64,000 nucleotides of DNA from Dendrophyllia cribrosa (GCA_024195265.1 JAJLRJ010000001.1:53765202-53829201), one strand, 5' to 3'; counted from the first letter of the stretch, positions 45,360 to 57,434 are shown. Made by a program: numbers and translations. The notes: generated by a model from the sequence alone, not told the origin.

Positions 45360-47568
45360 GAGAAAAATGTGTGTATGTGTAAATATGATGCTTGTATTTT
45401 ATGCAGGTACTGAAAGGTCCATTACTAGTGTATTGCTTAAACAATTATTAATGTAAAAAGAATGAATTTATAAATGCTATATATATATATATATATAAAT
45501 ATATATTATATAGTGGGATAAAAGCTGCAGTTACAAAAACAAGAGTTAAAGTTGCATTCATTTAAAACTATTACGGTTAATGACTACCTAGTAATTACCA
45601 AAAATCAATTTTTATTTTTAATTACAATTTGTTTCTGAGTTATAATATGATCATAGCAAAAAATCTATTTCTGTTTGAGGTATTACCAAACTGTCATAAT
45701 GAGCTGAGATATACATTGTAGGTATAACAGAGACTTTAAAATAACAATCTGTATTGATACACTGTTATTGTAACTATTAGAAATAATAATCGTATGATAG
45801 GTATTTAATATTAATTAATAAATTATTTTATTTGTAAATTTGGATTAGAATGATCAGCAATCATTGTGATTATTAGAGTGGTTTTCAATTGAGTGTCGTA
45901 AAACCAAAACCAAAGTAATCACTCTCCTGACCAATCACAGAACTTGCAGACGTCAGTCTGATGAACCAATCAGAACTCGAAGCAAATACATGTAGCCCGC
46001 ACCATGTACAGCCTAGGTACAGCCTCGACTAAAAAATAAGATGTTCTTATATAAAAAAGAACGTATTTATTTAATTTCTGCTATGCAGAGTTATAACGCT
46101 GGAAACTAGCTTGTTTTAGGTAAGAAAAGTATGTTTTAAATACTGTCATGAAGTTCCGTAAAAACGTTGAAAAAAAAAGTTACGTTATGAGGTTGCTGCT
46201 AAGAAAAAAACTCTTGATGACTCTGTTACCTTTGTTTGGGGTTGGAAGGGGAGCGGGGTCTTCACTTATTTTATATGTCTATCCTTACAATCCCTTACCC
46301 CCCTAATAACCAGTATTCCTACAAGCCCAATGGCACTTCAGTCTTGGATGGCGGTGGTAGTGAACAGGCACTTTAGAATTGTGTATTCTTGGTGTTCCAA
46401 AAATCATTTTCTTTCTTCTATCCTTCTTTAAATCTGTTCAAATTTCATTCAAATTTACGTGTACCCCTGCCTTAAAGGGGCACTGTCCCGCTGAAATGCA
46501 AAATTTTCGTTACCTTATTTTCATGTTCTATTCCAAATACCACCAAATATACAGCTTAATTAAACAAAAAGATTCTATAGAACAAAACAAAAGCAAAGAT
46601 TACAAGGATGGAAGTGGATTACAGTTCATCGAATTTGATTTCTTGACCGCCTGTCAAAAAATCAAAATTGTCAAATTTCTTGTGGAATTTTGACCTTTTT
46701 AGTCGTCATTTAATTTTGTCTCTTTGGTTAAACTTTCCTTGCTTTCATCTCTTTTGCCGATTTTTCCTTCCTATTTCAAGATAATGAAGCAAGCTTAAAG
46801 CGAGCTCCCGGCTATAATTATGAAAACAAGATGTAAGCTTAAGTTTATAAGATAAAAAATCCCTTTCTAGGATATTTTCAGATATTTTCTATCAGTTTGA
46901 AAGTAAGAGGAAAACAGCAAAAAAGACAGTAACCCATGCTTGATCTAACTTTTTCAGGGAAAAGGATTTTGTCCCAATAAAAGTACTTTCGGCCTGTTGA
47001 ATTTTCAACAAAGGTATCCGAACAGATCGAAAATTGGTACCACGGCCCCTGTCTAATCCGGGAAAAAATGTTCCAAATGGACTATTATAAAGCTTTTGCT
47101 TACCTGCCATTTCAGGATCTGTTTTCCTTTCGCTTGGTACGTGCGGGAACCTGCAAAATAACAAGAGCTAAACAGAAACAAAAAGTAGATATTGGTACAA
47201 AAAAGTTAAATTATATTTTTTTTTAACGTCGATAACCCTTACACTGAAATTTATATATCGACTTGGACCGCTCGGCTACTTGAGACATGTTTGTTACACG
47301 TTTGTAAAAAGACGGCTTTCATCAGAACTTGGAAAAGCAGTATCTTTGTATAAGATATACTGACCTGGTATTACTTTTCGTTGCTGGTAAATTGTCTGCG
47401 ACTCTGCACTGAAGCGCAATAAAATGTGTCCCGGAATGTGTAAATCGTAAATTTTGTGAATCCCTGTTCAATTTTTGACACTTTGGTTGTCGTCGCGGGT
47501 GACTAGTCAGATGGGGACTGGGTACTAGTTGATTTCCCGCCAGTCAACTGCCAGTCAACAGGAACAAA
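45360..47568. other. Intergenic LHFPL2-PRUNE; PRUNE promoter at right end
   Basis: AT-rich, with a TA microsatellite near 45480-45500, a truncated CCAAT-rich repeat at 45875-46012 and no supported gene. The last 100 bp before the PRUNE start contain CCAGTCAACTGCCAGTCAAC, a short direct repeat, but no TATA box. Confidence 0.45.
45875..46012 (+). repeat. CCAAT-rich family, copy E (truncated)
   Basis: Left end AGAGTGGTTTTCAATTGAGT and the first half of the family (AACCAATCAGAACTCGAAGC) are present. The copy stops after ACATGTAGCCCGCACC, where other copies continue into GCGCGGGAAAA. Confidence 0.65.
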
Positions 47569-50500
47569 ATGGAGGAGTTTCTAAGGTATTCAAAGGTACG
47601 TTTATATACGCTTGTCGTCTTTTACTGCTTCATTTCTTTTCATAGTTAATCAAATACATAATCAATGTGTTTAATACTTCATTTATTGCTCATAAATGAA
47701 CGAAAAAGTTAGTTTTTTTTCGTATTCTTGGTTTGGATGGCGGCCATTTTGCTGCGGAACAGCAGCGCAACGACCAAATAATTGTTTGCAAAAATTTTAT
47801 ACCTGCCAAGTCTCACGCCTGCGAGTCCAAAACTCCGATCTCACGCCTACTCACGCCTATGGAGCAATTTCTCTATTTGAGCTATCAGCCTAACTGATCG
47901 CATGATCCAATTAAAAATAAGCTTTAGCTTAATATAGTTAAGCTTAACTTACGTTTATGAAAATATGGCACTTTTTTATAGGTTTTTATCATTCTGAACA
48001 TTACAATAATTACAGCTGGATGTCATTAAACGGAGGTCTGAGGTCCAGGGAAACTTTCGAATTCTTCGGAACATTTTCGGACAACTTCTGACATCTTTGG
48101 AAAAGATAATTTTATTTAAGTGTCAGAGTTCAAGCTTGCGAGTGCTAATTGTGGACACTTTCCAGATCTAATCGGAATTTGGAAATGTTGGTTTTTGAGG
48201 AGAGGGAAAAACCAGAGTACCCGGAGAAAAACCTCTCAGAGCAAGGAGAGAACCAACAACAAACTCAACCCACATATGGCGCCGGGCCGAGAATCGAAAC
48301 TGGGCCACATTGGTGGGAGGCGAGTGCTCTCACCACTGGGCCACCCCTGCTCCCATTGGATTTGGTCGGGTCGCCTTCGGAAATCCTGGCACTCCCACAA
48401 AAAAATTCTCATGCCTATCACTCGGAAACAGTTGGCAGGTATAAAATGTTATTGTTCCGTCAATCAATATTCAAAACGACCACAGTAAATCTACTAATTT
48501 AAAGGGGCAATGTCACGGGGATTTTGCTCTTTTGGTCGAAACTCTTCCAAATATTTGACTGTTACAGTAAGCGTATTCCCCTTATTATTTGGGAATGACT
48601 TTCATTAATCAGGAATGTATTGCATTATTGAAATCAATGGTAACCTCATTCGAAATAACAAATGCCGATTGGTTTGTTATTGACATCAGGGGAATGTTCA
48701 CATGCAAAACAGGCAACAGTTGGCAGCTTGACACATCTGGGGCCCTTTCCATTTGACCAAAAACTCCGGTTTGAAATTCCGGGTATTCCGTGTGGCGAAT
48801 GGAACGATTTTCCTAAAATTCTGGAATTTTATTCCAGGAAATTTCCATTCTATTCGCTTCCCAACCCAGAATTTCCGGAATTTTTGGTTGAATGGAAAGC
48901 GCCCCTAACCTATTTCTGTTTGCTTAACAAAAATTCATTACTGAGTATTTTTTTGACATAAAAAAGCTCTGCATTTACAAAACTCTGAGGAAGAATTCTT
49001 AAAATGCTAGTGTGTTGACACTGAAAAAAATTTTTTTTCCTATAAAGTCCAAGCGACTGATTTCGCTGAAACCAATAGGGGCCAATGGTTGCGTATTTCA
49101 CATGTGAACTTTTGACCAATGTCAGTAAATAAACCAATCAACATTTGTTATTGCGAATGAGTTTACTATTGGAAGATTCAAATAATCAATTTAAAACCTG
49201 AATTTTGATTTCAATAATGCAATCCGTTCCCGATTAATGAAAGTCATACCCAAATAATAAGCAGAATGCGCTGTAGAGTATTTTGATTGTAAAGTACCTT
49301 TTTTCTAACACAAAATGTTCTTAATCTTACGACCATGGGGCATTAGTGTTGTCTCGAAAATACAATTACTGTAAATCATAACCAGATTTAAGCAATTTTT
49401 TCTTTAAATTGGTCAATTTTTGCAAACTGCTTCGAGCAAACTGCTAATCAAATACCAATAAAAATAAACCATTTAACTGGAAAGCAATGGTCACATAACA
49501 CATCTCCGCGTTATGCATACTCACAGTCATATCACCTGGACAGTGGCAACCATGGACAGCTGTTTTGTCCTTAGTTAGGATTCATGTCATCAGCATGGCA
49601 TAGCCTGGTATAAGGGTCTCAAAAAATCATTGACACCACCGTTAACTGCCGAGGTGTATGCAAGCACCCCTTTAAGCAACAGCCCCACACTATCATTGTG
49701 GTAGCTGTAGGTTGGGACTGCAAACCAGGGCCAGGTCAGGGTGAGCTTGGAGGAGGAGCTAGGCAATGTTTTGCAGCCAGGGGAGGAAATTAATATTTTA
49801 AGGGTGTGGCTTGAAGTATCAGACAGTTCAGTAGTTGCACTCTAGTTAAAGTATGTTTTACTGGAAGCTTACTTGATGTTTTTTCTCTGTGTTTACAAGG
49901 ATTGCTGTAAGAACCTAGCTGAGTTTGACGAGGTTTATGTTGTCCTGGGCAATGAAGCTTGTGATCTTGACTCAATGGTGTCATCTCTTATTTATGCAAT
50001 GTCCATTTTCAAGGTATTTTCAATATCCACTTGCTCATACAAACAGAAATAAATAATTTTGTTTTCCTTACAATTGAAGGGCCGAGAGCATGTCCAGCCT
50101 ATATGACTTTTTAGGCCTTTTTTTATTTTTTCTTGCTCAGATTTGTCCAATTTTGGCATGTGAACTAGAAATTAGTTGCAAAACATTGTTCCGAATTTTT
50201 TTCCGTTGTTTTTTCCGTCGTTTTCGAGAAATACCGTATTCAAAAAAAAAAAAATCAATCAATCAAAGGCTCCTATTGTAACGCAATATTGCGGTAAGCT
50301 TCTGTTTTCGCACTGACACGGTTCGATATTTTTGTAAAATTAAACGTAAGGAATTTTGACGAACGCAAAAAAAGTAAATCACTTTCATAATGTCCAGTTC
50401 GAAGAAAGAAAGAAACAAAAAAAAAAATGATGCTGAGCGTGATTCGAACCCGGAGCCGTCCGAGCGCAAATCCCCGACCAAACCACTAGACCACAGACGA

Positions 50501-53500
50501 ACACATGCTCACTTCAGCCTAAGTTTTATTATTAAAAGGTTGATATGCATCAAAACGCGTATCTCGATTTCAAAATCCTTTTAGATCGAATTTAATGTTG
50601 CATTAAAGACTCCAAATGCGAAACGTCTTCCCGCCGGCCAGCAACAACTCACTTCGAGCTGCCCGAAGCTGTATTTCAAGTGCCCAACCACGCACAGCGG
50701 ACCCATCTACCACGGTCGCAAAGCATGTCGGGAAATCCTACAACAAAACCGAAATGGAGTTCCCGCCCGAAAGTTATTGCAAAATACTATAAGTCTCAAA
50801 GCACTTCGGATATCGGGCATTTCGACCACGGCACGGGATGGGAAATGGCCCACAACTCTCAACGCTGCCCCTTTTCTGATCCGAAGTGATTCCAGACTTT
50901 CCCGCCGGCTCGTCTTCCCGACCAAGGTCCGTTTTTCACCTCGAGCGCTAAATGGCGCTTCAGACACAAGGAAGGACAAGAAACACGACGCGTTTCTTTG
51001 AGAAGTGCTAGAGACTCAAGGATTTCCGGACTTAATGATGTCTTTCAATCACCGGACGGGCCTCATACACGTTGGCTTACACACACGCTACAGAGGCGAT
51101 GTGTTGCCGTAGTGAGCTCACGATAGATAAGCGAGCCAGGCGTGCGTAAATAACGGTATTTTCGTTTAGTTGTTGGCACTGGTCAGAAGTATTGCAGTCG
51201 CGTATTCTCACGGCCAAACTGCTTTCAAATGGCTTCGAAATTGCGCTCTGAATGTACCATCAAAGCACTGGAGGGCCAGAACTCTGCTTTTTTCAGGTGA
51301 AATTGGTCAAATTCCTTAGGGTTAGTGCAAATTCGACAAGGGCTTGTGATATTATTCGCTATACGATAAAATGAGGCTATTCTGAGCTATTCTGAGCGAG
51401 AAAAAATAAAAAAAGGCCTAAAAAGTCATATAGGCTGGACATGCTCTCGGCCCTTCAATTGGTAAGGTACATGTACTGGTCAGGGAGATCAAATTGCATA
51501 AGTGAATGCTGTAATTTCCTCTAATAATACAACCAAATGGAGAGGGTATTATTCAAGTGTAGTGTTTGTGCAGTGAATTTTTCAGGATTACTTCCTTTGC
51601 AAGTTGAAAATCAAAATTGAAAGTCCTTGTATTTTGTTGTTTTTATTATTTTGGATTTTAAAGATTTGAAGAAGTGAATTTTGCACAACTAAAATCTCAT
51701 CAAACATTTTCAGACATGAAAGAAAACACTTGCCAGATTTTTTGCAATCAGAGCAAACTGTCCTAAAAATTGGTGAAATAAATTTGTGTCCACAGACCTG
51801 ACCTGGAAAAGAACTTAATTTCTTTTGGTCCAAAAAATTTTTTTTTCTGAAAAGCCAAGAAGAAATATTTATATTTATATTACTTATATTATAGTACTTA
51901 TATTAGAGCAGTTTTCAATTGAGTGTCGTAAAACCAAAACCAAAGTAATTACTCTGACCAATCACAGCAGTCGTAAACAATCCAATGACCCAATCAGAGC
52001 TCGAAGCAATTACATGTCGCGGGCGCCAAGCGCGGGAAAACGCGTGCGAGCAAGTCACGATTGGTTTTGGTTTTACTTCTGATTGGTCGAGAAAGTGGCG
52101 CGAGATTTTTTAGCCAATCACAAAGCGTAGCAATGCAAAACCAAAGCAATTGTGTAATTACTTTCGACAGTCAATTGAAAACTGCTCTATATTACTTATA
52201 TTATAGTACTTATATTATTTAGTAATCAGGGCTGGGTTGTTCAAAGCGTGGTTAAGCTAACCCAGGGTTCACATCAATAATATTTTGATTCCAGTTAAAT
52301 AATTAATCACTGGAGATTTTTCCAAAGCATTTTTGCCCTTTAGTTTCGTCTCTGACTTGTCTTCGAATGTAACTTGTATTATTAGCTTTTGAAAACACTT
52401 CTAACAAGAGAAATTAAATCCTTGGTTAAGTATTAATCCTGGGGTAGTGTTAACCGGCTTTCGAACAACCGGGCCCTGAATATTATTCTATCTTTTTCAA
52501 GACTTTGTGTAGTGTTCCAGGAAGACAAACAACTGTTATTCCAGTGTTCAACATACCCAAGGAAGACTTCTCTCTGCGAACAGAAGCAGTGTTCCTGTTC
52601 AAAAGATTTCACCTTGATTCTGGTTTCTTCACATTTATAGAAGATATTAACTTGCAAACCTTGTTGGAAAGAAAGAAACTGAAACTCATTTTAGTGGATC
52701 ATAATATTTTAGCCCAAGCACAGAAACACATGGATATTGCAGTCATTGAAATTTTGGGTGGGTATACCTGCACGTCTGTTTTAGAGATAGATAATTGTAC
52801 AATTTGGCAGTTGCTTCAATGAGAATAAGGAAGAGTTTTTAACCTCTGGATGGCTTCAGCTCCAGCATTTGCCAACGTGATGAGCGAAGCAAAAAGGCAA
52901 GGTTGTTAAGGGGTGCTGCCGGTTACAGGCAGGGGTGGCCTTGCTTAGAGGCCTGATCCATTGTTATTATTTAACCCTTAACACGCTAATTAAGCCCCGA
53001 TTTTTACAGGTTTTGGGGTTTTACACATGGAAGCCATTGTGACATCATCAATTCACACGTCACAAGTTAACTTTGACATGCAGTTGATGCAGAATGGACA
53101 GATCTTTGCATTCATGTGTCAATTTTGGGAATCGGTCAAATTCTTCCGGAGTTATGCAGGAAAAACCTGTTAAATTTTTGTTGCAAAATCAGTGCCAAAT
53201 TTGGCTCACACACCGGACATTCTTCCAGATTCATTTCTCGGGTTCCTTAAAAGGTTGGGTCAAAACTTTTCCAGCTGAAAGAAAGTGTATAAATAGCCAA
53301 AGATAGCAAGTAAAGAAAGGGAGGGAAAGATAAAAGGAAAAGAGAGAAGAAAAAAAATCACATGGGCAAAACTCTAAAAGTATCAGTTTACAGCTGCAGC
53401 AAAGATAAAATTGATCGTTTTCACTCAGAAACTATATTTAAACACCTTGCCCCCGTTCACAAATACGCATTTTTAGCGCAGGAAATGCTCAATTTGGCCA

Positions 53501-56500
53501 AAAAAAAACTACGAAAACCCACTTTTTTAACTCCAAAAGGCGTGTTTTGAGCGAAATTCCGCAATTAAAGGGTTAAACAATTTGCTGTAAACTTTAAATA
53601 GCTGTCTATGGCGGAAGTATTAAAAGGCATTTACATTCATTTGTTATATCAAGACAATTATATTGAGTGAAGTATAATCTAGATTTTGATAGGTTGCCTG
53701 CTTTAACTAAGCTCTGATTTTGAAGCACACCACACACCATTATTTGTTTTAATTATGCTAATCTTCTTTCAGACCATCATACAGATCTATGGCCAGATGA
53801 TTTAAAAGTTAATAAAACAATTGAACTAGTGGGATCCTGTTCTACGCTTGTTGCTGAAAGGTTGTTGGCTTTAGATATACTGGACAGTAAAATGTGCAGC
53901 TGTTTACTAGGAACAATACTTCTAGACACAGTAAATCTGGATCCCAGAGCTGGACGAGCGACTGATAAAGACAAAGAAATTGTCCGCAGATTACAGGAAC
54001 AGCATCCTATGGCAGCAGATGAACTATATAGAACTCTCAGTGAAGGTAAGTTTACTTAAGGTTACAGTGTACCTTCGGGGGTGTCTCCAGTATAACAGCT
54101 CTAGCGTCTTAAGATTACACTTAATATACCTAAACCCAGATATCAAATTAAAGCTTATAGAGCTGGCTATCTAAATATGAAAACCATTTGGTAACAAAAT
54201 GAATTGTCGAATTTTTTACTACGTCTAAATTCGAACGTCCGAATCAGCTTTAAAACGCTATAACTCAAAGCGATTATTGTATTTTGCTAATTTGATTTGT
54301 TCTCAGGTTTCCGGACACGAAGCGCTAAAAAACGTGTCGGCCATTTCCCATATTCAATTGCAGTGAAAAGTTACAGAATATTTTCGAAAAAGGGAGAAAA
54401 CAAATTGAAGTGATCGCACGGAAATGGCTATTGACGAAAAAGTTTTCGGAAATAAGAAATTCGCCGACACGTTTTTGTTGATTATGTGTTAGCCTAGCTT
54501 GTGTCCAAATTTGAGGGAAATCGAACAAATTCCCTTTGAGTTGTAGCTCTTTAAAGTGTCCCCTACAAGTGAAAAATTAACTTTGAGAAAACAGCGCTTA
54601 GAAAAACATATCGCTTCATAAACAAACTCCGCTCACAAAAGTTATACCGTCATTTCTCCATCAATTTTCACTATTTTTCGATAATGTTTTTTTTGGATGA
54701 AAGTTCATTCTGTAAACTTTATTTTGACGCCAAAAAAAAAATTTCAATAAATTTTCGATCTGAAGGTACACTGTAACCTTAAAGTGCACCTAAACCCCAA
54801 TTTTTTTTTCTGTTAATCAACTCAATGTACGTTGAAATACTGAAATATTTCTTGTTTATAACGTCGCGTTAGTGAGTTATAGAGATTTGAATTTACTAAA
54901 TGCTAATTAGATGACGTCAAATGCAGACTCGATTATTATACAACTACTTGTTTCCACCTCCAAGTAATATTTTTTTTACAAATCATTTGACTATAAACAG
55001 TTTTTTTAGTATTTCTTAAATTGATTATCCTTAAGCTGTGAACTGCGTATTGTAAATTGAAGCAGAAATAATGGTAAAGTCTGCATTTGACGTCATCTAA
55101 TTAGCATTTTGTAAATTCAAATCTCTATAACTCACTAACGCAACGGTAAAAACAAGAAATATTCCACTATTCGACTTTTCAACATACATTGAGTTGATTA
55201 AAAGAAAGAAAAATTAGGGTTTAGGTGCACTTTAATCAATATTAGGGCACTTTCCATTTGTCAGAACTGACTGGCTGATCCTGTCATTTCTTAAACATAC
55301 TGCAACTTTTTGAGAACCCGATGCTACAAATCTATCAAAAAGATGCATACTATTTTTGAATTAACCGGTATGGCTGGCTTTATTGTAAGGGTTTAATGAT
55401 ACATTAAACTATCTGTAACAATCGTGATAGTTTGGCCTGACTATCGATAGTTTCAATAGAGGGCAAAAAACAAATGCATTTTTGCTGCATTATACTTGTT
55501 GTATCCTTGATTGAAATATATAATGAATAAAATAAATAAAGTTGTCTGTTTGTGTCGTACATCACAGGAAATTGCAGCAAATGTCGCATGGAAATCATCA
55601 CTAGTTTACACTTGCAACAAAAGTTGCATTTAGGAGTGCAACAAAAATTGCATCAAAAACTGTATTGACATATTTTTTGTGTAAACCGACCTGTAAGGAG
55701 CAATGTCACCTATTTTTAGTATCACTTTGACAAGCCAAAAAACATATTTGTATTAAAGAAAACCTCCATTGTTATAAAAAAATTGATAAAAATAAAGTCT
55801 AAATTTCAATTTGTTGTAATAACTTGAGTGAAAATTAATATTTTTTAGTGTACAAAAAACCTGGATTTCATCCATTTTCACATTTAAATTTCTCATGCGC
55901 CGCCATTTTGAATTCTTATGGCATTATATGGTTGGCCAATTGTTGCATACAAAAGAACATTGATTCTTAACAATAGCGGCAACCATATGACGCCAAAACA
56001 ATTCAAAATGGTGGCGCACAGGAAAAAAGCTGATATTCATATCCAATGTTTTTTGTACAGTAAAATTTTCTTTCCATGTGTTATTGAACGAATTGAAATT
56101 TAGACTTTATTTCCAGCAATTTAACATCAATTTGTTATAACAGTGGATGTTCACTTTCAAGAAAACCTGAAACTAATGCTCCAGTTTTGTTAACAATAAT
56201 TATTACTGTGCTAGTGCACTGAAACTATAGAAAAGTGTCTGTGGATGGCCTGGATAGAAATGACTTACAACTTGAAAAAATTGTCAATTTTTTGCCAATT
56301 TTTTCTTTTTTTTGTGTTGTAAAAATTGCTTAAATCTGATTATGACTCAATCTTTCTTCGAGGAATCATTTCAATGTATGCTTCTCTTGGTGATCCAAGA
56401 GCATTTTGCGTAAGAACAAAACTGAAAGGTACTTACTTACCTTAATTTGATTAAGCACCCTCCTAACGATAAGCATCCCCTTTCCATTAGCTCCCCTCCC

Positions 56501-57377
56501 CCACTGCTTGAGTGTTGTTTTTAGCGCCTCTTACTCCAATAATAAATGCTCTATTGATCATGGCATCACCAGGTCAACCACTGCCATTAAGCTTCATTTA
56601 ATTGGCCATATTACCGAATTTCAAAAAAATCTGACATTACGAACCATTGTTACCGTTGTTTTGACTATGGGAATTTTCTGATATTTTTTTAACACTCACA
56701 CGTTTTTCTCAAAAAATAAATAAGCGCCCTCCTCCCTAATAAGCGCCCTCTCCAATAATTGCCCCCTCTTCAATAAGAGCCCTCCATTGAGCTGCCAAAA
56801 GTTAATAAGCGCCCTGGGCACTAAATCAAATAATTACGGTAGCCAAATATTTTTTACAGTTTTGATCAAACGAGCAAATTTCCCATGACATTTCTTTCTT
56901 TAAAGAGGCATCACAAAGTCACATTTTTTTACAGCAAAATTTGATGTGTCTGCCCTCACCACAATGGACCTTCTACGGAAAGACTACAAGGCCTTACCCA
57001 GAAACAGTAATAAAACTCTGAGTGTTGGCATTAGCTCAGTTAGTGGATCATCATTGACAGAGTTCTTTTCAAGATCACAAGTTCAACGTCACATATTGGA
57101 ATATTGCCAGTCATCATGTCTTGATGTGTTGGTAATAATGTTTGTTTATTTCCTGGATGGCTTTGATGAACCCCCCAGAAGACAGCTTGCGGTATGTGGG
57201 CCAAATCAGGATGCAAGAAGAAAAATTGCAGACTATCTGTTTACTTCAGAGGAACTTAAATTGAGACATTTGAGTGATTGTTATGAAAACTGTTTTGTTT
57301 ATAATCAGGAGAACATCATAGCAACTAGGAAGGTTGTGTTTCCTCTTGTAAACGCCTTTGTTCAGAAGAAACTCTGA
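47569..57377 (+). CDS. PRUNE1: Prune-type DHH phosphoesterase, 5 exons
   Basis: Exons 47569-47595, 49900-50013, 52502-52757, 53773-54045 and 56935-57377 join in frame with GT-AG introns to give 370 residues. The first exon gives only MEEFLRYSK, placed like the human N-terminus. Motif I is LGNEACDLDS (D31, D33), motif II is LILVDHNIL (D113), motif III is LDHHTD (D133-H134-H135) and motif IV is LLDTVNLD (D184). The DHHA2-like part (about 225-370) has KFDVSALTT and LLRKDYK. The family hydrolyses short polyphosphates and nucleotide tetraphosphates with metal ions; human PRUNE1 also binds NME1 and affects cell migration and microtubules (family knowledge). The protein ends soon after the DHHA2 domain and lacks the long disordered tail of human PRUNE1 (about 453 residues). 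Intron 2 carries the second 1.39-kb element. Confidence 0.94.
48120..48353 (-). mobile_element. tRNA-headed SINE, near-complete
   Basis: On the minus strand it starts GGAGCAGGGGTGGCCCAGTG (A-box) and has CAGTTTCGATTCTCGG in the B-box position. The body follows: TATGTGGGTTGAGTTTGTTG, TTCTCTCCTTGCTCTGAGAG and GGTACTCTGGTTTTTCCC. This resembles a SINE I associate with coral genomes. It lies in PRUNE intron 1, inside an older repeat. Confidence 0.75.
48739..48905. mobile_element. Short MITE nested within a larger inverted repeat
   Basis: Ends GGGGCCCTTTCCATTTGACC and complement (GGTTGAATGGAAAGCGCCCC) bound 167 bp. It sits between two imperfect inverted arms at about 48541-48645 and 49197-49265 that share AATGACTTTCATTAATCAGG and complement. 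A related end is visible at 55244. Confidence 0.65.
50076..51456. mobile_element. 1.39-kb inverted-repeat element, copy 2 (PRUNE intron 2)
   Basis: Same family as 4962-6352 but with the interior reversed, 1381 bp, AATT on both sides. Over the 273-nt region around 50707-50979 I count only two or three base differences from copy 1, so the copies are young. The tRNA-like unit is retained. Confidence 0.85.
50430..50500 (-). ncRNA. tRNA-like Pol III unit in element copy 2
   Basis: On the minus strand the A-box TGGTCTAGTGG and B-box GGGTTCGAATC are identical to copy 1. An interrupted T-run follows (T-rich with GTTTC, then TTTCTTTC). It has the same unpaired T-arm as copy 1. Confidence 0.6.
51906..52187 (+). 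mobile_element. CCAAT-rich family, copy F, with 30-bp flanking direct repeat
   Basis: The most intact copy, 282 bp: starts GAGCAGTTTTCAATTGA and ends with its exact complement. It contains six CCAAT/ATTGG pentamers and GCGCGGGAAAACGCG. A perfect 30-bp direct repeat (51876-51905 and 52188-52217, AT-rich) abuts both ends. In PRUNE intron 2. Confidence 0.8.
52227..52478. mobile_element. MITE with TTGTTCAAA ends, copy 2
   Basis: Starts CAGGGCTGGGTTGTTCAAAG and ends CTTTCGAACAACCGGGCCCTG with small mismatches; interior like 16471-16705 (GCTAACCCAGGGTT, GGTTAAGTATTAATCC). It lies only a few bases after the 30-bp repeat of copy F, and PRUNE exon 3 starts 24 bp downstream. Confidence 0.75.
54060..54778. 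mobile_element. TTAA-flanked element with GGTTACAGTGTACCTTC ends
   Basis: Inverted ends GGTTACAGTGTACCTTC and GAAGGTACACTGTAACC. TTAA lies at 54056-54059 and 54779-54782. It starts 15 bp after the PRUNE exon 4 donor site. The interior (719 bp) has no long open frame. Confidence 0.8.
54783..55231. mobile_element. TTAA-flanked MITE, copy 2, abutting another element
   Basis: Same family as 16720-17182 (ends AGTGCACCTAAACCC and complement). Its left TTAA (54779-54782) is also the right TTAA of the element at 54060-54778; its right TTAA is at 55232-55235. Confidence 0.85.
55735..56165. mobile_element. Foldback element in PRUNE intron 4
   Basis: Imperfect inverted arms of about 175 bp: TTGTTATAA and AAATTTCAATTTGTTGTAAT on the left match complements on the right. 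GCCGCCATTTTGAATTC pairs with GAATTC-like and AAAATGGTGGCGC words near the centre. The gap between arms is about 70 bp. Confidence 0.6.
56438..56842. mobile_element. MITE with repeated AATAAGCGCCCTC words
   Basis: Loose inverted ends TACCTTAATTTGATTAAG and ATCAAATAATTACGGTA. The word ATAAGCGCCCT and variants occur about seven times inside. It ends about 90 bp before PRUNE exon 5. Confidence 0.55.
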
Positions 57378-57434
57378 CTGCTTGTTCATACAAGAAAGTA
57401 TTAGTTTGCAGAGTACTGCAATGTGTGAGCCATG

